Assembly: GCF_000242635.2 (NCBI RefSeq)
Contig: NC_017770.1
Location: forward strand, 186,001-250,000
Length of the DNA: 64,000 nucleotides
Reading direction: 5' to 3'
From: Solitalea canadensis DSM 3403
GTDB taxonomy: Bacteria; Bacteroidota; Bacteroidia; Sphingobacteriales; Sphingobacteriaceae
Under the pieces are notes generated by a model. It had not been told where the DNA came from and made no database searches. It saw only the letters and a program-made list of their open reading frames with translations. Within the stretch, counting starts at the first letter, position 1. Every line of letters begins with the position of its first letter. The position numbers and the translations under genes were made by a program. Below are positions 17,501 through 25,393 of the stretch, piece after piece.

Positions 17501-18376
17501 TTATTCTCTAGACGAATCTTGCTGAGCTTCTAAAAACTCACTTACACTTTTTCCTGTGCATTTTTTAAAAAATCTTGAAAAGTAGTCAGGATCATTAAAT
17601 CCCAATTCATAAGCTAACTCTTTTACAGAAAGGGCAGAGTACTGTAGTTTTCGCTGTGCTTCGATCATTAAACGGTTCGTGAAAAAATCCTTAGGCGAAA
17701 CTCCCGAATATTCTTTTACGATCCGGTATAGGCTGTTTGTGGTCAAAGCCAATTTTTCTGCTATTGCATTAACAGAGGGTTGTTCTGTGAGATGTGTCTC
17801 CACCATTAATTTGAACTCAATAAACTTTGACAGATTGTTGTTTAGAATAGTTATTGGTTCTGTGTTTTTGAAATACGCACTATTTAGATCTGTTAATAGT
17901 GAGTTCAAGTAAGCTAATATTATTTCTGTGTCGGTTGGATGTTCGTCTATGTGAAGTATCTGATTTAAAATTTCAAAAACCTTTCTTACCCTCTCTCTTG
18001 TGGTATTGTCAAAAATTATAGTCTGTGAGTTTAAAGGATTAACTAAAAAAGGAAATTGTTGTGGTAACAATGCCAATGTGTTTTCATCAAATAATACCTT
18101 AAAATAGCTAAGACCAGCAGTTTTTGGAGGAGGTGTAAAAACTTGATTAGGCATTGCAAAAAGCAAATGCCCGTCGGTAAGAGTGATGTTTTGTAAATCC
18201 AGGTTGTAAGTAATAGAGCCGCTGTCAATCAGCACTATAAAATAAGAAGTCAGCCGACGAGGTTGTAAAAGCTTTTGCTGAATATCAGCAGAAAGATAAG
18301 GATTGTTGTTTGAGATAATCTTTATACTCAACTTGTCGTTCTTTAAGCTCTCGAATTTTTCGTTTCTATCTTGCAT
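17501..18376 (-). CDS. AraC-family transcriptional regulator
   Basis: 291 residues. The N-terminal ~185 residues form a cupin-like sensing part (LTDGHLLFAMPNQVFTPPPK). The C-terminal ~100 residues carry the two AraC helix-turn-helix units: VNAIAEKLALTTNSLYRIVK and VKELAYELGFNDPDYFSRFF, ending KKCTGKSVSEFLEA. It lies upstream of the SDR gene on the same strand (63-bp gap), so it probably activates that gene. An ACCGCTAA motif at 18416-18422, just beyond its start, recurs beside the GNAT gene and may mark a cargo junction. Confidence 0.92.
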   Translation of the reverse strand: MQDRNEKFESLKNDKLSIKIISNNNPYLSADIQQKLLQPRRLTSYFIVLIDSGSITYNLDLQNITLTDGHLLFAMPNQVFTPPPKTAGLSYFKVLFDENTLALLPQQFPFLVNPLNSQTIIFDNTTRERVRKVFEILNQILHIDEHPTDTEIILAYLNSLLTDLNSAYFKNTEPITILNNNLSKFIEFKLMVETHLTEQPSVNAIAEKLALTTNSLYRIVKEYSGVSPKDFFTNRLMIEAQRKLQYSALSVKELAYELGFNDPDYFSRFFKKCTGKSVSEFLEAQQDSSRE

Positions 18377-18556
18377 CTGGTCTACTCAAAAATCTTATGA
18401 TCTTTCTTTACAATGACCGCTAATATTATAACACTACACAAGTATACCTTTTTATTTTACCGTCTGCAATTATTCAAAAAAGGCCTTTTGCGCCATTATT
18501 GCATAGGTTTTAGGAGAGAGTTTTATCGCTGCTGATAATTGCCATTTTGGATTGAA

Positions 18557-18650
18557 CTAGGCATCCTTTGAAGAACTGATCTTTTTCATTTCAGCGGCTT
18601 TTATTTTAGGATGGTTCTCTAAGTAGAGGAACGTAGATTCTTACATCAGT
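18557..18650 (-). pseudogene. radC: radC 5'-region remnant
   Basis: The minus strand reads HPKIKAAEMKKISSSKDA and then TAG. This aligns to the intact RadC N-terminal region (QSKIKFSELPKVTCSADAYK) and to the pseudogene at 16.4 kb (HSRVKVSEIKKTSCSKDAYN). The downstream catalytic part is missing and no plausible continuation is seen. Confidence 0.8.
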
Positions 18651-18713
18651 AGTGATACAGATAAATAGCTTTTGGCTTTGAACTATTTTTGTTATGGGTT
18701 CTACAACAATAAA

Positions 18714-19237
18714 ATGAAAAGAATTATAATCCTACTTTTATCAATTGGTTTTGTAGTTACATGCGAGCAAGCTTACGCTCAATACTCAACTAGTGTAAAA
18801 GGCAAGCACTTTATCAATGCAGGTTTGGGCCTTGGAACATTTGGTTTTATGGGGGAAGGGATATTGTCGGTCAATGCAACTTATGAACATGGATTCGGAA
18901 AAAACATTAGTGCAGGTGCGAGCTTTGGCTATGTTAAAACTAATTATTTAGTCGATTGGGGATATAACAATCTTGTTTTCGGCGTCCGAGGTTCCTATCA
19001 TTTTAATGAGTTGTTTAAGATTGAAAATGAAAAATTTGATGTTTATGGAGGGCCTCTGTTTTATACAAATATTACAAATTAATTGGTAGTGAGTCCAGTG
19101 TCAAAGCTTCAGGAGGCGATTTAGATATGGCCATTCATGCTGGTGGCAGATGTCTCTTTACACGAAAAATAGGTGCATTTATCGAACTGGGTTATGGACT
19201 TTCTCCATTTCAACTTGGAATTGTTTTCAAACCATAA
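18714..19237 (+). pseudogene. Outer-membrane beta-barrel protein gene, frameshifted
   Basis: It starts at the ATG at 18714 with a signal peptide (RIIILLLSIGFVVTCEQAYA). Alternating strands typical of small outer-membrane barrel proteins follow (YEHGFGKNISAGASFGYVKT). The frame stops at 19080, but shifting one base continues a convincing barrel: KLIGSESSVKASGGDLDMAI, FIELGYGLSPFQLGIVFKP, ending in TAA at 19237. The intact product would be about 174 residues. A one-base deletion or a sequencing error near 19075-19082 explains the break. No partner gene is evident. Confidence 0.8.
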
Positions 19238-19405
19238 TGAACAGTATTCCAGAGTTTAAAAATGAGACACTATTCTTTCTTTATACTCCTTGAATTGAAA
19301 GTGTCTCAAATTATAAAAGTTACATCATATAGCGAGTTGCGCATGTTTGGGTCTAACTCTTCTCTTGTTGTTTTGTCAAGTCAAAATTCCATTTAACACC
19401 AGTAA

Positions 19406-20134
19406 TTATATTTCAAAGGTTATTCGGATGTTTTCGCTAATTTCTATTTCCTCAATATCAGTTGTTTTAAAAGCAGAATCATGTATTCCTTCGTTTTTTA
19501 TTACCACCGGAGGAGTGAATTTAACATTGCGATATCCACTCCTATTCAAACCATAAAGAGGACTGTCTGTACTTGAATCAATCAGTTTTATTCCTTTAAT
19601 TGTGAGTTTTAAAGATTCAGCAATAAGGTCAGCCTTGCGCTTGGCATCAGTTATTGCTAAACGAGTCAACTCTTGCTTTATTTCTTGGCTCTTCTGTTCT
19701 GAAATCTTAAATGAAACATAAAATGTGGTATTAGAAAGCTTTGAACGTTCAATTTGTTTAATTAGCTCATTTATAGCATTTCTATTCAAAAGAAACTCAA
19801 TGTTTAAAGAGTTTTTAGATGTATAGTTTTTTTTGTTTTCTATTTCAGAATCACTAGTACTTTCGATTGTGTATTCAGATATTTTAATTGATTTGTCACT
19901 AAAGCCTCCACTGGTTAATATTTCAAGCACTTTTTGGGTTTCCAAATTTAGCTTCGACAATGATTTAGCTTGAACTGTATCCAAAGCTTCAATTTGAAAA
20001 TTAATTACCGCAATGTCTGGTTGAACTTTTAAAGATGCATTTCCATCTACAATAATTGTGTTGGAATTTACAGCTTGTCCAAAACCAATCGAAGCCAAGC
20101 CGAAAAAGATTAATGATAAAATGATTTTTTTCAT
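19406..20134 (-). CDS. SIMPL-domain (DUF541) secreted protein
   Basis: From the ATG at 20134 the protein begins with a signal peptide (KKIILSLIFFGLASIGFGQA) followed by a SIMPL/DUF541 domain: VDGNASLKVQPDIAVINFQI, helices ITDAKRKADLIAESLKLTI, and the end IEEIEISENIRITFEI. The GTG at 20149 would add five residues before the signal peptide and is less likely. SIMPL proteins are periplasmic or outer-membrane associated, with unclear roles in stress or signalling. It stands alone between radC fragments. The strand opposite contains only shadow frames. Confidence 0.9.
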   Translation of the reverse strand: MKKIILSLIFFGLASIGFGQAVNSNTIIVDGNASLKVQPDIAVINFQIEALDTVQAKSLSKLNLETQKVLEILTSGGFSDKSIKISEYTIESTSDSEIENKKNYTSKNSLNIEFLLNRNAINELIKQIERSKLSNTTFYVSFKISEQKSQEIKQELTRLAITDAKRKADLIAESLKLTIKGIKLIDSSTDSPLYGLNRSGYRNVKFTPPVVIKNEGIHDSAFKTTDIEEIEISENIRITFEI

Positions 20135-20240
20135 TGTAATTGAATTCACATTAAGTGTCTGTTACCGCTAAAATAGGCGAATTTATTCTGCTCCAAAATT
20201 GTTTTTAAATGAAGGTAGTGCTTCTAATATGTTGAGAGAC

Positions 20241-20293
20241 TTATAAAAGTCCCACATCTCCAAACGCAAGTAACCTTCACTTGAAATAATCAT
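20241..20293 (-). pseudogene. radC: radC 3'-end remnant, frameshifted
   Basis: The minus strand reads IISSEGY, then a one-base shift, then FGDVGLL and a stop: the same C-terminal signature as the other radC copies. It lies between the SIMPL gene and the DUF6794-like gene. Confidence 0.75.
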
Positions 20294-20328
20294 TCATTGC
20301 GTTTTTCATTTTCCTTTTTAACTTTTTT

Positions 20329-20763
20329 CTAATAATCCTGATAATATTTAACCTGGTCTGGAAGGCTTATAGTCTTTCCTGTTAAATATCTATGATAGCT
20401 ATGGATAATTATTCCAGACATGTCGTCTGGATGATAAATGCCCATTTCATTAAAAAAAATTGATAATCTTGAACCTCCCCATAGTTGCCAATTATTCCTT
20501 ATCCACATTCCTATTCCAAAATGAGCATTTGCTGAAAATTCGTCTTCCGTCCACTGTTTAGCTTGAGTTTTTGTGCTGTCGTTCCAGAATTTATCCAATT
20601 GACCAAAGCAGTCCTCCAGGTTTTGGGGAATGTATACGTTATTCAAAGTATCAGCGGTAAAACGAACCTGCTTGCTTATTTTTTTCTGTTGTCCAAATGC
20701 TGAAGGCGATAAAATTGTCAGAATTATGAGTGTCAGTAAGTAGTTTCTCATAGTGTTGCGCAT
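20329..20763 (-). CDS. DUF6794-like secreted protein
   Basis: 144 residues. A signal peptide (MRNYLLTLIILTILSPSAFG, from the second ATG at 20751) is followed by a DUF6794-like domain: VYIPQNLEDCFGQLDKFWND, then AHFGIGMWIRNNWQLWGGS and IIIHSYHRYLTG. The family is common in Bacteroidota and its function is unknown. Either ATG is possible; the second gives the cleaner signal peptide. The gene sits between a radC remnant and a tRNA-Met fragment, with no partner, so it looks like single-gene cargo. Confidence 0.8.
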   Translation of the reverse strand: MRNTMRNYLLTLIILTILSPSAFGQQKKISKQVRFTADTLNNVYIPQNLEDCFGQLDKFWNDSTKTQAKQWTEDEFSANAHFGIGMWIRNNWQLWGGSRLSIFFNEMGIYHPDDMSGIIIHSYHRYLTGKTISLPDQVKYYQDY

Positions 20764-20815
20764 AACGTTTCGGTGCCCGTATAGTTCACCGTGAGTAAAG
20801 ATATTAATTTGGAAA

Positions 20816-20895
20816 AAATAGGCCCTTAGATTTCTCTAAAAGCCTTTTGTCTTTTGTAATGGAGACGGGAGTAGAACCCGTGACCTCAGGGTTCA
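20816..20895 (-). repeat. tRNA-Met 3'-half plus terminator fragment (copy 3)
   Basis: The hairpin GGCCCTTAGA / TCTAAAAGCC is followed by GGAGACGGGAGTAGAACCCG and then TGACCTCAGGGTTCA. This is the complement of the tRNA T-arm, variable loop and 3' anticodon stem. It matches 7607-7641 nearly base for base and stops just before the anticodon. The GNAT gene begins its 3' end 10 bp to the right. Confidence 0.85.
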
Positions 20896-20904
20896 AACGC
20901 CTGG

Positions 20905-21453
20905 TTAGCGGTTAGGCTTTTTATTTTCCCAATTCATTTTTTTTAATTCAAACCAATCTGTCGGGTCACCTTCATAGTCAAACGTTTCTTGAAAGTTAAA
21001 ACCTAACTTAGTTAATACTTTTTTAGAGTTTACATTTTTCGGGTCCGTAATTGCAAATATTGTATCTACATTCAAATTATTAAATCCGTAGTCTACTATT
21101 GCGATTGAAGATTCTGTAGCAAAACCTTTTCCCCAATGCTTTTTCTTAAACCGATAACCGAGTTCGTAAAAGTTGTTGTGATTATTTAGTGGCTGTTTAA
21201 AATACTTTAATCCCGCCCAGCCAACACATTCATTTGTTACTTTGTCAACTACAGCCCAACGTGCAATTCCATTTTCCTGGTATTGTTTTTTTAGCATTTC
21301 AATCACTTTTGTTATTTCGTCAATTGATTTTACAGGATTATTTTCTAAAAACAAATGAACTTCTGGGTCAGCGTCCATTTCGAATAAGTCATTTGCGTCT
21401 GTGTATGCTAATTCTCTTAAAACTAGTCGTTCAGTTTCTATAAATATTTTCAT
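20905..21453 (-). CDS. GNAT-family N-acetyltransferase (RimJ/RimL type)
   Basis: 182 residues with the RimJ/RimL-type GNAT fold: a first strand ERLVLRELAYTDANDLFEM, the acetyl-CoA pyrophosphate loop KKHWGKGFATE near residue 105, and the C-terminal NSKKVLTKLGFNFQETFDY. The substrate is unknown; relatives acetylate ribosomal proteins, antibiotics or small amines. The gene is framed by an inverted 9-mer, GTTAGCGGT at 20904-20912 and ACCGCTAAC at 21493-21501, and its stop lies inside the left copy. This suggests a small mobile cassette. Confidence 0.92.
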   Translation of the reverse strand: MKIFIETERLVLRELAYTDANDLFEMDADPEVHLFLENNPVKSIDEITKVIEMLKKQYQENGIARWAVVDKVTNECVGWAGLKYFKQPLNNHNNFYELGYRFKKKHWGKGFATESSIAIVDYGFNNLNVDTIFAITDPKNVNSKKVLTKLGFNFQETFDYEGDPTDWFELKKMNWENKKPNR

Positions 21454-21830
21454 GCTGGTTAGTGTCCTTAGTGTTGTACGTCTTTTAAGCTGACCGCTAA
21501 CGAGTCGCTAAATGCTACTCGTGTTGTGTTGATAAATAGTTGCGTTTATTTCAGCTAAAATAAAAACCCAAAATCAAACGCAAATCAATTCATTAAAAAT
21601 TCGAAAATTTTATTCCAGTAAACTCAATTTAAAGTCGAATAAACTCAAAATGAATCCAAGGAAAATTGTGAATATTTTTCGACGATGTATTTATTAAAAT
21701 AAGTAGTTATACGCAATTAAATAATTTCCTGAAAAACATGTAACATTACTTTGTTACTTCAAGTAAAAAATACTCAAAACTCTATGTTTCCCTCTCAGTT
21801 TTACCTACCAATATTTACTATTAGAAATTA
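21454..21830. other. Gene-free region before the Rhs locus; holds repeat copy 2
   Basis: It contains ACCGCTAAC (21493-21501) and the second copy of the 17-bp repeat (21496-21512). An AT-rich leader to the Rhs-like genes follows. A TTACTTTG near 21749 resembles a -7 element with one mismatch, but no -33 partner is clear. No gene is seen. Confidence 0.45.
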
Positions 21831-24800
21831 ATGAAAAGAAAAAAAATTATGAGTTTTTCCAGACTGTTATGTCTGCTTATTCTCCTATATCCAAACTTGA
21901 CTTTAAAGGGACAGGATGTAACTGGTTACCGACCAAATTTTCTTCCTGTTTCACCGGATGCTTCTCAACTATTTAAATACATTGACATTCCGGTTAATCT
22001 TTATACAGGGGTACCTAACATTCAGGTTCCACTCTATGAAATATCGGAAAATGACCTCAAATTACCTATTGCATTAAGTTATCATGCATCTGGAAACAGA
22101 GTTGCAGATGACGCAACATTGGTGGGATTAGGCTGGAATTTAAATGCCGGAGGCCTGATCTCTAGACAAGTAAGGGGGCTACCTGACGATTCTAAAGTCG
22201 GTGTTGGATTCTTAAGATATATTACCAATCATAGCATTGTAGCAATTCAATCAGCCACAGGCCAAGCTAAGGATGATTTACTTGACCCACTTTCTTATGG
22301 GTGTCAGGATGCAGAGCCAGATCTGTTTTACATAAATGTGGGAAATATCAGTGCTACCTTTAGTTTTGATTGGGATGGATCAATCAAAATTGCATCTAAG
22401 AATAAAATAAAAATTACATATTCTAAAGAAACTTCAGGAAATCAAATTACAGCTTGGCAGGTAGTGGATGAAGATGGAACTATTTATCAATTCAATACAT
22501 CAGAAACGTCTGTAAGTCAAAACGCTCAAATAAGCAATTTTTGTAACTATAAAGTTGAATTTAATTCCGGTTGGCTCTTAACCAAAATTACATCACCTCG
22601 TTCAGGAGCATATATTACCTTAAGTTATGACGGTTATTCTATAAATCAGGGTTGGCATTCGTTAGAAAGCATTAGCCATAAATTGGATGGACAGTGTTCT
22701 GGAACAATCCAAGGAATGATTAGTAGTTCTTACAGTGATTTTACTGTTTATGGATTAAGATTAAAGCAAATTAAAACTTCAAGCAATGTAACAACAGTAA
22801 ATTTTGGTGTTAATACAGCAACCCCGAGAACAGATGTAACTGGTGTTAACAACTATAGTCTTGATTCTATTAAAGTTTACAATGGAAATAAATTATTAAA
22901 AGAGTTCAATCCTGTTTATGATTATTCTGCCGGCAGGCTTACTTTGAGATCCATCAAAGAAAAAAATGGTTCACTAAGCAAAAATCCGTATTTGTTTGAT
23001 TACTATACAGGAGGAATTGGTAGTAAACTATCCAAGGCAATTGATTATTTAGGTTATGCCAACGGGGCTACAAGCAATCAATATTTGTTCCCACCAAGTA
23101 AGCTAACTCTTGGAACTGGAGAAGAACTTTATTTTACAGGTGCAAATAGAAATCCTGATTCCGCAGCCACTTGTGGGGGAATGCTAAAGAAGATAACCTA
23201 TCCAACAAGAGGATATGATGATTTTGAGTATGAATTGAATGATTACATTTATAACGCCAGTGCTTCTTCTAATCCAATAACTAGGTATGAAACAATGTCG
23301 ATGGTTGTTTCTTGCAATGCTGCCTATGGTACCGGTGGAATAACATCTAACTGGGTTGTTACTACAAAAAATTTCTCCATTGTAAATCATGATATAACTC
23401 AACCTTTAAAAACATTTCCTGTTGAAATAAATGTTTCGGGTAATGAGTTTTTTAATGGACCAGGAGGTGGGGCTTACAACCCTTATGTAGAAATAATAAA
23501 TTTAGCAACCGGACTAGCTATTTACCATCAAGGCATTTCATGGAATAATGAGAATCAATCGAATTATAACACTATTAAATTCTTAACAGCAGGAAACTAT
23601 CAGATAAAGTGTGCAGCCCGATATAAAGAATCAAGTGGTTCAATGAGAGCTGATTGGGCAAGTGCATATGTTTCTTATGAAGGAGAAACTGAAAATATAC
23701 TTAAAGCTATTAAATGTCCTGGACTTAGAATTAAAACAATAAAAACCTCCGATGGGCTAAACTCTCCAATCGTTAAAAGATATGATTATAAATTAACAGA
23801 CGGATCTGGTCGTTCAAGTGGAGCCATTTATGCAGAGCCTGTTTATGAAACAACAACTTATCAACGAATTCAAGATGGGCAAGTTAATTTTCAATGTTCT
23901 TATTTCACACGTCTAGGTAACAGTTGGATTGTTACAGGAAGTACTCAAGGAAGTCATGTTGGTTATGATGCAGTAACAGTATTTAGTGGAAATAATGGAG
24001 AAAATGGTAAATCTTTATACCTATTTGATTCTCCACATAACTATCCAGACAATATTCATCTAGAGTTTCCATATCAACCTCCTTTAACTCAGGCTTTTAA
24101 AACAGGACTACTTAAGAAGCAAATCGATTATAGCTTGTCTGGTACAACTTTTATCCCTGTTAAAGTAAAAGCTAACACCTATGATTATATTTCACAGGAT
24201 ATACAGGCATTAAAAGTAGGCGTTAAATATCCGGGCGGGTTCTCTGGTGCCGCTTATCTTGACCGATATGCAGAAGCATATTACAATTCCACAATAGGAT
24301 ACGCTCGAATAAAGCAAGAAATTGATACACTCTATGATGTAAATGGTAAAAACCCTTTCGTTAGTTCAAAGAAATACTTTTACGATAACCCGTCGCATGC
24401 TCAGTTAACAAGAACTATTGAAAACACAAGCAAAGGTGATGAAATTGTAATCAAGCGAACTTATCCCCTAGATTATACAACTTCTATTTCTGTTCCTATT
24501 AACGCAATGAAGACACAGAACGTGGTTAATGAAACAATCGAAAACCAGGTATGGAAAAAGATTTCAGCTTCAGATTCTTCATTAATTTCATCATCATTAA
24601 CAAAATATAAACAACTAAGCAATGGTGCTATTGTTCCGGATAAATCCTATCAAATTGAAAATTCAGCACTCATTGCTAAAGAATCCTTTGCTCCCTATGC
24701 TAATAATGACACTTTTGATTCAAAATATAAATTAAACACTTCTTTTGATTTGTATGACAATACAAATGCTAATTTAATACAGTATACAAATTTCGAAGGA

Positions 24801-25376
24801 GCACCAGTTTCCTACAAATGGGATTATACGTTGCAGTACCCAATTGCAGAATGCGTTAATGCCCAAGAAAAGGACATAGCTTTTACCAGTTTTGAAGCAG
24901 ATGGGAAAGGAGGTTGGACATTTACAGGAGTTTCAACCACTAGTCCAACCAACACTGTAACAGGTAAAAACTATTACTCATTAGCTGCAGGTGCAATTAC
25001 TAAAACAGGATTAACTTCAACAATAAAATATGTAGTCTCTTATTGGGCTAAAGGAGCCTCAATCACAATTACAGGAGGAACTTTAGGGTCATTGTTTACG
25101 GGTAGAACATATAATGGCTACACTTACTATGAAAGAACTATTACTGGAACTACAAGTATTAGTATCTCTGGATCAGGACAGTTGGATGATATTAGAATTC
25201 ACCCTGACAACGCTCAAATGACTACCTACACTTTTGATCCTTTGGTTGGTATTACAAGCAAAACAGATTCGAAAGGACAGGTTAATTATTTTACTTATGA
25301 TGAATTACAACGATTTAGTCTTGCCAAAGATCAGGATGGTAACATCATCAAACATTTCATCTATCATTATAAATAG
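21831..25376 (+). CDS. Rhs/Tc-like large secreted protein, first of pair
   Basis: 1181 residues. A signal peptide (SFSRLLCLLILLYPNLTLKG) precedes the conserved opening VNLYTGVPNIQVPLYEI and GWNLNAGGLISRQVRG, typical of the Bacteroidota SpvB/TcB-like shell proteins. Long YD-type repeat regions follow, and it ends with Rhs repeats (YFTYDELQRFSLAKDQDGNI). It probably forms part of a hollow shell together with the next ORF, 17 bp downstream, as TcB and TcC halves do. There is no toxin domain of its own. Secretion through the Sec system follows from the signal peptide; the later route is unknown. Confidence 0.85.
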   Translation: MKRKKIMSFSRLLCLLILLYPNLTLKGQDVTGYRPNFLPVSPDASQLFKYIDIPVNLYTGVPNIQVPLYEISENDLKLPIALSYHASGNRVADDATLVGLGWNLNAGGLISRQVRGLPDDSKVGVGFLRYITNHSIVAIQSATGQAKDDLLDPLSYGCQDAEPDLFYINVGNISATFSFDWDGSIKIASKNKIKITYSKETSGNQITAWQVVDEDGTIYQFNTSETSVSQNAQISNFCNYKVEFNSGWLLTKITSPRSGAYITLSYDGYSINQGWHSLESISHKLDGQCSGTIQGMISSSYSDFTVYGLRLKQIKTSSNVTTVNFGVNTATPRTDVTGVNNYSLDSIKVYNGNKLLKEFNPVYDYSAGRLTLRSIKEKNGSLSKNPYLFDYYTGGIGSKLSKAIDYLGYANGATSNQYLFPPSKLTLGTGEELYFTGANRNPDSAATCGGMLKKITYPTRGYDDFEYELNDYIYNASASSNPITRYETMSMVVSCNAAYGTGGITSNWVVTTKNFSIVNHDITQPLKTFPVEINVSGNEFFNGPGGGAYNPYVEIINLATGLAIYHQGISWNNENQSNYNTIKFLTAGNYQIKCAARYKESSGSMRADWASAYVSYEGETENILKAIKCPGLRIKTIKTSDGLNSPIVKRYDYKLTDGSGRSSGAIYAEPVYETTTYQRIQDGQVNFQCSYFTRLGNSWIVTGSTQGSHVGYDAVTVFSGNNGENGKSLYLFDSPHNYPDNIHLEFPYQPPLTQAFKTGLLKKQIDYSLSGTTFIPVKVKANTYDYISQDIQALKVGVKYPGGFSGAAYLDRYAEAYYNSTIGYARIKQEIDTLYDVNGKNPFVSSKKYFYDNPSHAQLTRTIENTSKGDEIVIKRTYPLDYTTSISVPINAMKTQNVVNETIENQVWKKISASDSSLISSSLTKYKQLSNGAIVPDKSYQIENSALIAKESFAPYANNDTFDSKYKLNTSFDLYDNTNANLIQYTNFEGAPVSYKWDYTLQYPIAECVNAQEKDIAFTSFEADGKGGWTFTGVSTTSPTNTVTGKNYYSLAAGAITKTGLTSTIKYVVSYWAKGASITITGGTLGSLFTGRTYNGYTYYERTITGTTSISISGSGQLDDIRIHPDNAQMTTYTFDPLVGITSKTDSKGQVNYFTYDELQRFSLAKDQDGNIIKHFIYHYK

Positions 25377-25393
25377 TAATTCAACTTTAACCA

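Noticed and set aside
20895-21512. Integron attC sites around the GNAT gene
   Set aside because: GTTAGC/GCTAAC motifs occur, but the order and the outer bases do not match the R-Y-Y-Y-A-A-C / G-T-T-R-R-R-Y attC pattern, and no integron integrase gene is in the window.
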